Shown in pieces: positions 1 to 9,711 of a stretch of DNA of 25,210 nt. Position 1 is the stretch's first letter; every line of letters starts with the position of its first letter. Position numbers and translations under genes: made by a program. The stretch is from Trichomonas tenax (Eukaryota > Parabasalia > Trichomonadida > Trichomonadidae): the NCBI GenBank assembly GCA_023091735.1, contig JALKBU010000773.1, positions 1-25,210 of the forward strand, given 5' to 3'. Under the pieces are notes generated by a model that searched no databases, was not told the DNA's origin, and saw nothing but the letters and a program-made list of their open reading frames with translations.

Positions 1-152
1 TGTGCCACTTACACCACTGGATAGACAACTATCAATATGTACATGAAAGTACTTTCAAATCGAAAAAATATTGATCAGATAAAAAGTTATGAAGGTCGCG
101 GGACTACACCGCAGAAGGAAAAATTTTCCCGTTTATTTGTGTAAAATCACGT

Positions 153-174
153 GACATGTAAATATTTACATGTC
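153..174. promoter_or_regulatory. Perfect 22-bp palindrome upstream of E2F gene
   Basis: GACATGTAAA is followed after a TA by its exact inverse TTTACATGTC. The same 10-mer recurs elsewhere in the window upstream of other genes. The centre lies about 60 bp before the preferred start of the E2F gene at 224. An ATG at 170 is part of this palindrome, which argues that it is not the real start codon. The role as a transcription factor site is inferred. Confidence 0.6.
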
Positions 175-223
175 GAATTCAAAAATCTTGAAAAGACGTT
201 TAATTTTTTTCAAATCTTCGGAA

Positions 224-748
224 ATGAGTGAAAAGGCTGAATCTGGCAAGCAATCACTCGCTTCTCTGACTCAAGGATTCATACATTTGCTAAAGGAATC
301 AAATGATGTCGAAATTGAAATCAATAAAGCTTCAGAAATATTAGATGCTTCTAAAAGAAGACTCTACGATGTTACAAATGTTCTCCAAGGTGTTGGATTG
401 GTTGAAAGATGCGGAAAATCTAAAATTAAATGGGTAGAACCGAATTTAAAGGCCGAGTCGAATTATCACAATTCGCTTCAAGAAACAGAAAGAGAATTGC
501 TACAAATTAGCGCTTTTCTAGATGCTAAGATAGAAGAACTTACAAATTCGGATATGTTTCAAAATCTTGGCTGGGTAACTGATTATGATGTACAGCTTTG
601 TAAAAAAGACAGAAATTCGAAAGTATTTGCTTTAAAAGGACCAGCATCACTTGCTGTTCAAGTGGATGAAACAGAACATGGTTCTTATCGAATGATATGT
701 CAATCTGAAGATCATCCAATTAGCTGGACGCCAATTGGTCGTAATTAG
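224..748 (+). CDS. E2F-family transcription factor
   Basis: A 174-residue protein from the ATG at 224. The winged-helix DNA-binding domain covers about residues 8-73 and carries the family signature RRLYDVTNVLQGVGLVER. A leucine-containing coiled coil (about 80-108) and a marked-box-like beta region (about 120-170, with FALKGPASLAVQV) follow, matching the E2F dimerisation region. E2Fs pair with DP proteins and control S-phase genes. No C-terminal Rb-binding tail is visible, as the protein ends right after the marked box, so it is short for the family. The reading frame is also open from an ATG at 170, but that ATG lies inside a palindromic promoter element; the 224 start follows a TCA at 210-212, as other genes here do. 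It converges with the MATE remnant. Confidence 0.9.
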   Translation: MSEKAESGKQSLASLTQGFIHLLKESNDVEIEINKASEILDASKRRLYDVTNVLQGVGLVERCGKSKIKWVEPNLKAESNYHNSLQETERELLQISAFLDAKIEELTNSDMFQNLGWVTDYDVQLCKKDRNSKVFALKGPASLAVQVDETEHGSYRMICQSEDHPISWTPIGRN

Positions 749-1613
749 TGTTTCTGTATTGTTTTGTAATTGTTAAACTGTTTTTGTTATTTTGATTTAA
801 ATATTTAAATTTCAAAATAATATCTTGTAACAGCGAATTAAATGAATAACTATTATATATCACTGATGTATGCATGCTCCAAAATTCATGACTTGGCTTT
901 TCTTTAAACGCAGACCAAACGGGCCTAAGAGAAACTTTTCCTGTGAAACAAAGTGATATCGTTATTATTGAAACGATGAATCTTCCAGAAGCACAAGCAA
1001 TTCCCATGTATCTGACACGAACTTTAAACACCCAAATTAACAAAGGATCGACCGCAGGTGATGTTAAAATCGCTGAAATTTGAAATGTTGAAGCGAGTGA
1101 TGTCTTTCCAATTCCATTTAAAACGCCATCGCATATTGCTTGCATGGTCATGAAGAATGATGTGCACAAGACAGGCGTTAAATAGAGCATATTGTCTGTA
1201 AGATATTCATGTGGCATTCCCAATATTGGTAATAATTTAAACATTGAGGCTCCTAATATTCCAGGAACAATAATTCCCAATATCAAAGCAAATCTAAATG
1301 CTTCAACAAACAGTTTTCCTGCTTTCTCGTGTTGATGTTTTATAACTAATTCGCTAATTTTAATTGTCATAGCTTGTAAACAGAAATTTGAGGCCGAAAC
1401 GCAAATCGGACATATTCCAGATGACAAGCTTACGATTGATGATCCCTTTTGCCCAAATCCTTTCTTTATCATTTATAAATCGAGCGAATCTTTGATTCCA
1501 TTAATGACAGCGAATGACAATGGACCTATGGAAAGTTTGAGAAGAGTGATGAAAGGAGGAGAGCCACCTAAACGATAGTCTTCGGCAGTCTCAGATCCTC
1601 GAGTTTCGCTCAT
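720..1613 (-). pseudogene. MATE-family transporter remnant, N-terminal half only
   Basis: The frame from the ATG at 1613 starts MSETRGSETAEDYRLGG and reads into a first membrane segment. It is interrupted by an in-frame TAA at 1473-1475, and resumes in the same frame with IKKGFGQKGSS. Several hydrophobic segments follow (for example FALILGIIVPGILGASMF, and the stretch around DPLLIWVF), with a GVLNGIGKTSLAS loop typical of MATE drug/sodium antiporters. Homology seems to stop near 873 (HEFWSM); after that the frame runs on into unrelated sequence to 720. A full MATE protein is about 450-500 residues with 12 helices; about half is here. The start has a TCAC element just upstream. The single stop could be a sequencing error, but the missing C-terminal half makes a pseudogene the best call. 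Confidence 0.75.
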
Positions 1614-1739
1614 TTTTGTGATGCCGTCAAAATTGGCAAATATAGTTTTCAATGTGTTTGACCGATCTGACGGCCAAATTGAAATACAATGGCAGTTTTG
1701 CCATCGATCTGACATCAAGTGTCAAACATTAAAATTGTA

Positions 1740-2038
1740 TAAAGCATAATGAGGTAAAACAATATTTGACAATTTTGTTGATTTTTGAATTTAAGAGTTT
1801 TTAAAGGTATAATTACCATTTTAAGGCTCTCATCATTGTTTGGATAAAATTTTAAATCAGAACCTTCCTTTTGTTATCTTAATTTCGTTTTGATTTTTAA
1901 TTGTGATTTTATCAAATCGCTTATTTTTATATTGATACCCGTCTCATAGAAATGCTATTTGTCAATAAAAATTACGAATTTAAAAATTATTTATATGAAT
2001 TTAAATTTCGAAATTAGGAAATACTTAAATTTGGCGTT
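1740..2038. other. AT-rich spacer, nothing recognised
   Basis: No open frame of note, no repeat and no RNA signature were seen. It lies upstream of the MATE remnant start and would hold that gene's former promoter. Confidence 0.4.
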
Positions 2039-2478
2039 ATGCTTCTACAGGCGATAATATTATATTTGATTCTAAAACATCTCATAATAATACAGATGCA
2101 AAATTCAGCTATAATGGAGAAAATATCGAATATTTTAGATGAGTGTTTATTTGCATGCTGTAAGTCAGAATTTGAAGACACTTATTGATTGTATATAAAG
2201 ATACTTATAGTGAGCACAATTTATTAGGTTAATATTTAGAATTTTCAAATATTTTAATTTTTGTTTCCGTTCCTCATGCAAATAACAAGAAAATTAAGAA
2301 TTTTATCATTTTAACTAATGATGGTAACCATTTATCAAAGAATCTCTTTTTCTTTCCAAATGCAAATAATGTTTATAAAGCTTGAGATAATGTCTATGTA
2401 ATGCATAAATTACAGCCATTTTTGACAAATAAAATATATCTTGAAAGAAAAATTAAGCAACAACTAATACTTTTTTGT
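2039..2478 (+). pseudogene. Possible decayed coding remnant
   Basis: Two stretches read like protein on the plus strand. One, near 2039-2140, starts ASTGDNIIFDSKTSHNNTD and ends in a TGA. The other, from about 2262 to 2478, includes FVSVPHANNKKIKNFIIL, then NLFFFPNANNVYKA, an in-frame TGA at 2383-2385, and DNVYVMHKLQPFLTNKIYL. The composition is protein-like rather than spacer-like, but the frame is broken and I do not recognise the family. It may be an old surface-protein gene. It could also be chance in AT-rich DNA. Confidence 0.3.
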
Positions 2479-2603
2479 TGATAAATAGTGTTTACAGAAT
2501 GTGGATATCTCATGACACTTATTAAATTGCGATAATAAAAATCATAAAATAAATTAGGGTCTGAATTGTTCGAACCCCTATTTTGAAAATTTTAATTTCA
2601 AAT

Positions 2604-3938
2604 ATGGAAGATTTTAAAAATCCTGCAAATGCAGAGCCTTCAATTTCACGGCCAACGAACTTAAGCACTGATGTGCCTGTCCCTGTGGATATCCAGGAAG
2701 TCACCAGACACCTTTTGGAGCTAATTACAACAAATCAAGCAACAGCTGAAACATATCACGAATTACTTTCGATATCCCCTCAGAACAGCAAAGAGCAAGA
2801 AGAATTTCTTCAATCAATTGGCATAATTCAAGCTTTAGGAACAAGTTTACAAAGTTATTCGACAAATACATGCGCAAACTCTTTGCACGCTATGGCATTC
2901 TTCGCAAAGAAGTCACGCAAAGCGCGAGAAATCTGTTTTGATTACGTTCATATGATTGTAAAACTGATGCGAGGCCCGTTGATCCTTCCTTATGCTATAA
3001 AACTTATACAAATTCTTATTTTATACGAACCACAATGGATTTCACGTCTCATTAAAGATGAGAATATTATCGAGAAATTAGTTGACACAGCGAGCTATCA
3101 AATAGACTCTCATAGAATTGGATACATCTGCTCTCTAATCAACTCACTTATTAAGTTCTATCCTTCATACACTCCTTCAGAATTTGCGCTTGGAAAATCT
3201 TTGAACTTCTTCTTAGGTATTAACTATCATGATGCCGAAATTATCACTTCTGTAATCACATTGTTCACTACAATCGTGAAAATTTTTGATATGTTAAATT
3301 ATCGCAATTTTCTGAGTGAAGAAGTCTTCCAAAGGCTCTGTTTCTTGACTGAACAGTCGCAGTCATGGGATCCATCGTGGTCTGTCATCAGTCGTTGTTT
3401 AGAACTTTGGAATGTTTTTATATTGAAATATAGCACGCTTTTCTTCACTCCACAAGGCATTCTCAATATGTTTCACTCCATATTTACATCATTTAAGTAT
3501 CCTTGTCCAATTCGTTCAAGATATTACTTCTTTTTCGCAAATATTGCAGCAACTCCAGAATTCGCTGTTCCATTTGTGGAGCAGCATTTCTTCGATGTGT
3601 GTATACAGTCTGCAACTGATATGAACATCAACGAACGTGAAAACTTTAATTTCATGTTATGCAATCTTGTTAAGTGCATGGGAACCCAAATATGTGACAA
3701 TGATCAGTTCCCAGAGCTCCTCAGTCAATGCTTCATGTTCGCACCTTCTGCACGATCATTAGACTTCGAAGTATTATTTTTAGAAATGATTTTAGTTGTG
3801 TACAACTACAATTCATCCTTTTTGGATGGAATAGATTCCGAAGAGCTCATTGATTATATTGATGATAAAATCTTCGATGGAACAGCAGAAGGTCACAGGA
3901 TTGCGATAATTGTGAAAGAAACGCTATTTCCAGAATAA
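2604..3938 (+). CDS. ARM/HEAT-like alpha-helical protein, function unknown
   Basis: A 444-residue protein starting MEDFKNPANAEPS. After a polar N-terminus (about 1-30) the rest is a run of amphipathic helices with leucine/isoleucine spacing resembling an ARM/HEAT solenoid, for example IQALGTSLQSY..ANSLHAMAFFAKKS and VKLMRGPLILPYAIKLIQIL. No signal peptide, membrane segment or catalytic motif is evident. The frame extends upstream to a TTG at 2583, but the ATG at 2604 is preferred because TTTCAAAT lies directly before it, the start context of other genes here. I see no specific family match; a lineage-specific trichomonad armadillo-like protein is the best description. Confidence 0.8.
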   Translation: MEDFKNPANAEPSISRPTNLSTDVPVPVDIQEVTRHLLELITTNQATAETYHELLSISPQNSKEQEEFLQSIGIIQALGTSLQSYSTNTCANSLHAMAFFAKKSRKAREICFDYVHMIVKLMRGPLILPYAIKLIQILILYEPQWISRLIKDENIIEKLVDTASYQIDSHRIGYICSLINSLIKFYPSYTPSEFALGKSLNFFLGINYHDAEIITSVITLFTTIVKIFDMLNYRNFLSEEVFQRLCFLTEQSQSWDPSWSVISRCLELWNVFILKYSTLFFTPQGILNMFHSIFTSFKYPCPIRSRYYFFFANIAATPEFAVPFVEQHFFDVCIQSATDMNINERENFNFMLCNLVKCMGTQICDNDQFPELLSQCFMFAPSARSLDFEVLFLEMILVVYNYNSSFLDGIDSEELIDYIDDKIFDGTAEGHRIAIIVKETLFPE

Positions 3939-4187
3939 TAGGATCTAATATTGTTTATATCCCCATTAGATCGTTATACAGGTAAAAGATAATAATGTTT
4001 GACTTTAATTTAAGATTTTATATATTTTGTTTTTAATCTAGAAACTGTTAATCTCACGATTATATGATAATGCCCAAAGAGTATACACTGAATGTTGTAC
4101 ATTTAGACTCTCATTTTAAAAAATAAACAAAAATAAATTAAATTCATAACGAAGTTTATAAGTAATTACCAAATTAATTAAAAATAT

Positions 4188-4610
4188 TTAAGCCTCGGAC
4201 TCTTCATCCTGGAATTCATCATCTTCTTCATCCTCTGGAGTCTGTGTAGAAGATTGATCTTCTTCCTCGTCCTCATTTTCAGCGAATTCCTCTGAAGATG
4301 TGAAGTTACCCTCGAACTTAATCTCAGCACCCTCTGGAACTATGATCTTCGGGTTCTGTGTATCAAAATAGAAGGATTCGATCTTAACCTCATCGCATCC
4401 TGGCTCAAATTTCGCTAATGTCTCTGAAGTTTCGCTTGTCATCGGCTGGTTTGGATTTGCGAGTGGAACGTATTTTATTGTAATTATTACAGGCTTGGAT
4501 GGGTCTGGTCTTCTCAAAAGAATACCCTTAGAAATAGTGACACTCATGAAGGTCTTGAAGTCGATGGGGACTGTTTGTCCACCCTGGACATTCATGCGGA
4601 AGACAGACAT
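4188..4610 (-). CDS. Nucleoplasmin-like acidic histone chaperone
   Basis: A 140-residue protein starting MSVFRMNVQGGQTVPIDF. Residues about 1-100 look like the nucleoplasmin-like beta fold found in FKBP39/Fpr4-type proteins and plant HD2: a short start strand, FMSVTISKGILLR, the strand VIITIKYVPL, and then LAKFEPGCDEVKIESFYF. The C-terminal 40 residues are strongly acidic (runs of E and D), as in histone-binding tails. It probably works in the nucleus in histone storage or chromatin assembly. The frame is open further upstream, but the ATG at 4610 follows TTTCAAT by two bases. The stop TAA is followed by A, giving the UAAA that serves as polyadenylation signal in Trichomonas. An E2F-type site lies 12 bp upstream of the start. 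Confidence 0.7.
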   Translation of the reverse strand: MSVFRMNVQGGQTVPIDFKTFMSVTISKGILLRRPDPSKPVIITIKYVPLANPNQPMTSETSETLAKFEPGCDEVKIESFYFDTQNPKIIVPEGAEIKFEGNFTSSEEFAENEDEEEDQSSTQTPEDEEDDEFQDEESEA

Positions 4611-4622
4611 ATTGAAACTAAA

Positions 4623-4632
4623 GCCCGCCAAA
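4623..4632 (-). promoter_or_regulatory. E2F-type site at the chaperone promoter
   Basis: Read on the minus strand it is TTTGGCGGGC, a match to the TTTSSCGS core recognised by E2F/DP. It stands 12 bp before the chaperone start, next to the TCA initiator-like element. A second copy, TTTTGGCGCC, lies at 4772-4781 on the same strand. Binding by the E2F encoded in this window is inference. Confidence 0.5.
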
Positions 4633-4771
4633 AAAATACGGTTATTCTCAATAAATTTCAATTACATAAAAGTGAAAAACCGTCAATTTTAAAATGAATT
4701 TTTATGTAAAATATAGATTTTATAGAATGTATAGAGTCTAAATTTTAAATATCTTCCGATTCTGAAGATTA

Positions 4772-4781
4772 GGCGCCAAAA
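4772..4781 (-). promoter_or_regulatory. E2F-type site, second copy
   Basis: Minus-strand TTTTGGCGCC matches TTTSSCGC exactly. It lies about 160 bp upstream of the nucleoplasmin-like gene. Confidence 0.4.
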
Positions 4782-5233
4782 TTAGCATCATTGATTTTAT
4801 TTGATATTTGGATTTAAATTTGTCTAAGAGATCTATATTTTCAAGAAAAGGCCTCAAAACAATTTTAAGCGGTGTATCGTCTTTTTGAAAAATTTACTTG
4901 GCATATTTGCATAAAATCGATAGAGTTTACATGTCAAATTTATATGACGAATGTGAATTTATGTGGCATAAATCTACAAAAGTAAGGATTAATTTACATG
5001 TCATAAAATATTGCTTTGAATACTTTATAAGTCAAAGACCATCTTTCATCGAGAATTTTTTAATTCATGATTATCACTGTGTCATTATGTTTTAGAGATT
5101 CGATTGCTTGTTAATATTTATCACTTTTACTGATTTATCCAAAATATATTTTTCATATTTTATGATTATGAGATATGTGTATAGTTAAAAGCATAGATTG
5201 GTAGTTTTCAAAATCATAATATAATAAACAAAT
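4782..5233. other. Intergenic region with two TTTACATGTC elements
   Basis: Exact TTTACATGTC copies lie at 4926-4935 and 4993-5002, both in plus orientation, 67 bp apart. A 65-codon open frame (4898-5095) begins with TTG and spans both elements, so I do not call it a gene. The region separates the chaperone's 5' side from the 3' end of the ankyrin gene. Confidence 0.4.
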
Positions 5234-7408
5234 TTATTTCTGTTTGTTATCAAACAAATTGTCGCGAGTGTTGGATATCAACACATCACCTTCTTGTAGT
5301 AACAAAGGAATGCCTCCTTCTTGGTCATAGTCGTAATGCTCTGTGTCACTGTAAGGGAACTCTTCCTCGCCATACATCTCCTCTTTTGTATATCTGTATT
5401 CACTAACAGCATCCATTGAATAAGAGTCTTCTTCTCCGTTGTAATAATCATGCTTAAATTTCTCTAAAGGAATAACTCCATCGTGTGGAATTTCCATATC
5501 AACACGCTTAGAGTAGTATAACACTTGGAGAAGATCTGTGCTTGGTAAAAGAGCGGCTAAGTTTGCAGAATTCATTCCGTTATCTAAAACAAAGTCGCAT
5601 CTGATTCTTGGATTGATTATCAGGTTTGCAACTAGCTCTGTATTTCCTAGTTTGCAAGCTAACATGAACGCAGAGAGTCCTCTGTTGTCTCTTATGTTAA
5701 CATGCATCTTGACTATATTAGAGAGCTCGATTGCTGTCTTATTCATCCATGATTCAACAGCATAATGAAATGCAGTCATTTGATTGTCATCTTGAGCATT
5801 AACATCGAAATTAGCTCCAGCAATAATGTTCAATGCTACTTCGGAGTGTCCGCGCTTGATTGACATCATTAAGGGTGTGACACCATTGCAATCTGGAATA
5901 TCACACATTTCAGGGAATTTGTTGATCAAATCAACAACAAGTGGAAGCTTTCCATTTGCTGCTGCGAGCCAGAATGGAGTTTCTCCTCTATTATTTTTTT
6001 CTCCTAATAGGCCTTTGATTGCAGGATCACCAAGCAGCAAACCAAATACTGATAATGATGCTGATACTGCTGCATAATGTAAAACGTTCCAGCCCTTTGC
6101 ATCTTTCATTGTTGGATCCGTGCCAGCAGCTAACAGCACAGTTAATGCTCCTGGATTCTTAACAACAGAGCATGATATAATTGTGTGTCCATCCTTTGGA
6201 CAAATGTTCGGATCTGCTCCGTTTTGGAGGAGTAAAACAATAATTGGATTTCGCAAACCTTTTTGGACTGCTAAGAAAAGAGGAGTTCTTCCTCTTGCAT
6301 CAGTCATATTTGGATCTGCTCCATTTTGAAGTAAATAAGCACAAGTTATGACATCATCAGACTCAACGGCAATGTGTAAGCAACTTCTTAAATTCTTATC
6401 ACGTGTTGTCAAATCATTCTTTTTGATGAGATATTCGATAACATTTTGTCTTCCGCATTCAACAGCGGACAAGAATGGAGTCATTCCCTGCTTATCGCCG
6501 TGTGAAAACATGTTTATTCCCATGCTTTCTATTGCCTTAATGATCTCCAATTGACCATTAATCGCTGCAAGATGTGCAGCATTTCTATTTAATCTATCAA
6601 CTGTAAAGAAAGGCTTTGGACCGAACGCATTGTATATATGAATGAATAATTCAACATTTCCTGATGATGCCGCTGTATGAACGATTGTCCAAAAATTATG
6701 ATTTGGAATAAATGTGTTAACACCGAGATTTATCAATTGGCGAACTACATTTGTCATTTGGTAAGATGCTGCTTGTTGTGAAACTGAAATAAATGTTTGT
6801 ATTGAAGGATCAAAACATTGTTTTTGAACAAGATAAAGAGCAGCCTCATTATGATGGTATTTGATTGCATAGTTCAGGGGAAACCAACCAATAGAGTTTA
6901 TCTGCTTCAAATCGCATCCAGACTCGTATAATAACTTCAAAATTTGGATATTTCCATTAATAGCAGCTACATGACCAGGTGTAAAGCCTTCAAAGTTCTG
7001 TATATTTGGATTGGTGTGGTTTTCAATCAAAAATTTTGCAACTTGAAATTGATTATATTTAACAGCATAGTGTAAAGGTGTATTTTTGTCGGCGTCCTGC
7101 TTATTAATTACATCAAATCTCTCAATTATCGCATTTAAAATGTTCAAACTGCCACCAATCGCTGCAAAATGAATAAGGTGGACTTGGTCAGATGATATAT
7201 TGAATTTGTTCATTCTCCTGAAGAAGTAAAAGAAGCATTTATCGGCACTAAAATAAGCAGCGGCTTGAAGGAGCGTCATTTGACGCATTAATCCCGAAGG
7301 AGAATCTTCTTTAGGCAATTTCAAAAGAGGTTTCTCAAACCTGACGGTGAGGATGTACGCGAGATCATCGATTCTCAGTGCTTCGAATATTTCGACATCA
7401 CGTAACAT
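5234..7408 (-). CDS. Ankyrin-repeat protein, 724 residues
   Basis: Residues about 75-640 form roughly 16 ankyrin repeats with clear signatures: NTPLHYAVKYNQ, FTPGHVAAINGN, RTPLFLAVQKG, NVLHYAAVSAS, ETPFWLAAANGK, VTPLMMSIKRGH and others, many with the NGADPN turn. The N-terminal 70 residues lack clear repeats. The C-terminal 75 residues are acidic and tyrosine-rich (EEDSYSMD, YGEEEFPYSDTEHYDYD). Ankyrin arrays bind proteins, and trichomonads have a very large family; the partner is unknown. No membrane segment is seen. The ATG at 7408 follows TCAAAG directly, and the stop TAA is followed by A. The gene is divergent from the Cpn10 gene and shares its upstream region. Confidence 0.92.
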   Translation of the reverse strand: MLRDVEIFEALRIDDLAYILTVRFEKPLLKLPKEDSPSGLMRQMTLLQAAAYFSADKCFFYFFRRMNKFNISSDQVHLIHFAAIGGSLNILNAIIERFDVINKQDADKNTPLHYAVKYNQFQVAKFLIENHTNPNIQNFEGFTPGHVAAINGNIQILKLLYESGCDLKQINSIGWFPLNYAIKYHHNEAALYLVQKQCFDPSIQTFISVSQQAASYQMTNVVRQLINLGVNTFIPNHNFWTIVHTAASSGNVELFIHIYNAFGPKPFFTVDRLNRNAAHLAAINGQLEIIKAIESMGINMFSHGDKQGMTPFLSAVECGRQNVIEYLIKKNDLTTRDKNLRSCLHIAVESDDVITCAYLLQNGADPNMTDARGRTPLFLAVQKGLRNPIIVLLLQNGADPNICPKDGHTIISCSVVKNPGALTVLLAAGTDPTMKDAKGWNVLHYAAVSASLSVFGLLLGDPAIKGLLGEKNNRGETPFWLAAANGKLPLVVDLINKFPEMCDIPDCNGVTPLMMSIKRGHSEVALNIIAGANFDVNAQDDNQMTAFHYAVESWMNKTAIELSNIVKMHVNIRDNRGLSAFMLACKLGNTELVANLIINPRIRCDFVLDNGMNSANLAALLPSTDLLQVLYYSKRVDMEIPHDGVIPLEKFKHDYYNGEEDSYSMDAVSEYRYTKEEMYGEEEFPYSDTEHYDYDQEGGIPLLLQEGDVLISNTRDNLFDNKQK

Positions 7409-7867
7409 CTTTGATGTGTGTAACCTTAATTGTAATCTTTGTCATGTAAATATTCCACTTTAACATATAAACAATTCAATATTAGCAAAATTGACATGTA
7501 AAATGAAAAATCAATGATTTCCTTTTTAAACTGATTTCTTACAGCAAATTCTATTTTAAAATTCTTCCATTAGCTTTATATAATATATTCCTTTAATGCT
7601 ACTTCCAAAATGGCATTTTTGATATTTTCAAAAATAATTGCCAAATAAATTATTTACTTGTCAAAATAATTTTTGCAATTTTATGGTTTCATCAATAACT
7701 TGTTTAAAATATAATAAAATGCTCATTTTAATTGTAAAATTAATAATAATATATACTATTTCTTTGTGTGATATATGTAAAATTAGGATTAAATGAGAAT
7801 ATTTCGAATGAATTGATTTGAATTTTGACATGTAAAGTTGATCGACACTTTTCTTTTTCTTATTTCA
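7409..7867. promoter_or_regulatory. Shared divergent promoter region, ankyrin and Cpn10 genes
   Basis: This 459-bp AT-rich region holds GTCATGTAAA at 7441-7450 and GACATGTAAA at 7493-7502, which read as TTTACATGAC and TTTACATGTC toward the ankyrin gene (about 33 and 85 bp before its start). GACATGTAAA at 7827-7836 lies 31 bp before the Cpn10 start. TCA initiator-like triplets abut both ATGs (7412-7414 on minus, 7865-7867 on plus). The regulatory role is inferred from recurrence and position. Confidence 0.5.
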
Positions 7868-8197
7868 ATGCTTTCATTCCCATCTCGCTTTGTTGCAGTC
7901 AATGCTGCCAACTTCTTCCATCCACTTGACGACAGAGTCCTCGTGAAGAGAATCGATGTCCCAAACAAGACATTTTCTGGTCTTATCATTCCAGAAGCTC
8001 TCAAAGGCAAGCACAATGAGGCCACAGTCATCGCTATTGGCCCAGGCCACCTTGAGAAGGATGGTTCAATCACACCGATGACACTTCAGGTCGGAGATCG
8101 CGTCGTTCTCAGCGATTGGTCAGGCAGCGAAGTCAAACTCGACGGAAAAGAATTCATTGTTTACCGTGAAGATGATATCCTTGCCGTTCTTGAGTAA
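7868..8197 (+). CDS. Chaperonin 10 (GroES family), hydrogenosomal
   Basis: A 109-residue co-chaperonin that would cap the Cpn60 ring during protein folding. After the first ~16 residues come FFHPLDDRVLVKRID, the mobile-loop region NKTFSGLIIPEALKGK, VIAIGPGHL, and the closing VGDRVVLSDWSGSEVKLD and REDDILAVLE, in family order and at family length. The N-terminus MLSFPSRFV resembles trichomonad hydrogenosome presequences (MLS start, arginine near the cleavage site), so import into hydrogenosomes is likely. The frame extends 10 codons upstream to a TTG at 7838, but the ATG at 7868 directly follows TTTCA and gives the expected presequence. Codons are richer in G and C at third positions than in most neighbours, suggesting high expression. 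Confidence 0.95.
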   Translation: MLSFPSRFVAVNAANFFHPLDDRVLVKRIDVPNKTFSGLIIPEALKGKHNEATVIAIGPGHLEKDGSITPMTLQVGDRVVLSDWSGSEVKLDGKEFIVYREDDILAVLE

Positions 8198-8481
8198 TTT
8201 GAAAAATTCAATATTATACACACGAAAAACCGACCAAAATTATCACAATTCAATTTTACATGACAATAAATAGAAGTTATTTTATACAAAACTGTAAAAT
8301 TATTTCTCCAATTTTTTAAATTATTTTCAATAAAACAATATTGACTTATATAATAGATACTACATGAATGCACGTACATTACCTTAAGCGTGTTTTATTT
8401 CAGCTTTTTATTAATGAATAATAGCTCTCAAATAGAACTCAGAAACATCAATACAGATGCATAAAGTGCATAATATCTATA

Positions 8482-9320
8482 TCAGAAAGTCTCTTTAAGG
8501 CCAAATTTTTGGAATGTATGGATGTGTGCAATCTCTCCCAAAGATAGTCCCTGCATTGGTTTAGTTAAACGTGTTCTCTTCCTAATAAATTGTAATTTTC
8601 ATCAGCACCATGATTAACGAGATAATCATTTCGAGGGACCTCATTGCAACTGATAATGGACATTTATATCATAATGAAGACTAAATGGAAATGATGATAA
8701 AAGGTGAATGATTGATATAATAACATAATGAAGATGAAATGTTATTGATTGATGTAATATCGTTTTGATGATAAAATATCGATGATTGATTGATTTGATG
8801 TTAACATTAGCGCCACGATCAACGAGATATTCAACAATTTCGAGAGACTTCATTTCAATTGCGGTTGATATGGGCAATTATATCTATATGAAAATTAAGG
8901 GTGCACTTCGACGATAATGACATATAGGGTGTCCGGAGGTGCATGCGTATCTCGAGGCAGGATTAAGAAAGAAACCTGCTTCTAGCATAAACATATAACT
9001 CTTATGTGTCATTATATCATACAGTAATGCAGCGCTTTAAATCCTTTTCTAGTATCATTTTTGACTATAAATTGAAAGTTATCCCGTGGAAAATCTGACA
9101 AAAATACCCCGAGCTTAACAATTGATTTGCTGAATCTCAACCCTCATTAAAAGCTGACTTTATATGAAGGCATTAGATTATATATCTCATAGGTATTATT
9201 AATAGCATCGATAATAATTGTTTAGCGTTAGTGATGAAATTCAAATCAAGCAGAAGTGTATCAACGCTGGGGTCAGAACCAGATCAAACATGTATGGGCA
9301 AATATAACTCTTGTGTGATT
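8482..9320 (-). pseudogene. Decayed ankyrin-repeat gene
   Basis: Ankyrin fragments appear on the minus strand in several frames. At 8776-8877 the reading is ISTAIEMKSLEIVEYLV then DRGANVN; near 8570-8642 it is NDYLVNHGADENYNLLG. Their DNA is alike (about 8601-8680 against 8810-8890), so they are tandem repeat units about 208 bp apart. Further up, GFKALHYC near 9025-9050 and two related stretches (8990-9045 and 9300-9345, both containing TATAACTCTT) may be older units. Frames are broken by stops and shifts, and the stretch 8655-8800 between units is padded with GAT/TGAT-rich simple sequence. A frame ending at 8482 (GLSLGEIAHIHTFQKFG) may be the old C-terminus. Confidence 0.6.
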
Positions 9321-9711
9321 CCATATATAGTTGTAGTGTTAAACATATGGTATAATATCGTTTCATATTTTTCATTAACAATTTGATATCAGCTTATTAT
9401 CGAGTATATAGCAATATTTATTATAAATATATCACATGCCAACAACATAGTAACATATTACAAATAATACAAGCTCCTATTTGAATAATTGTTCAGTATC
9501 TTAATTTATAAATACACGAAATCATTACAGAGATGACAATATACATAGATGCATGCACATATTACATGTATTTAATGTGATACACCAACTTATACTCATA
9601 GCCTCCCAATGAATATGCTGAAATTATTGATTAATAAAAATAAAGTATTCAAAAATAAAAACGATGGAAAATTAATTAGCATCATATATACTATTTTATT
9701 AATGTAAACAA
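9321..9711. other. AT-rich spacer
   Basis: No gene, RNA or repeat was recognised between the ankyrin remnant and the fold-back element. Confidence 0.4.

Noticed and set aside
3..74. Possible C-terminal end of an upstream gene on the plus strand (reads WIDNYQYVHESTFKSKKY then stop)
   Set aside because: Only 23 codons, no recognisable family; could be chance.
170..223. N-terminal extension of the E2F protein
   Set aside because: The ATG lies within a palindromic promoter-like element, and the ATG at 224 has the TCA context and fits the family start.
4898..5095. 65-codon plus-strand frame
   Set aside because: TTG start, spans two copies of the promoter-like element, no motifs.
5538..6554. Several plus-strand frames across the ankyrin gene
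   Set aside because: Antisense shadows of the ankyrin repeats.
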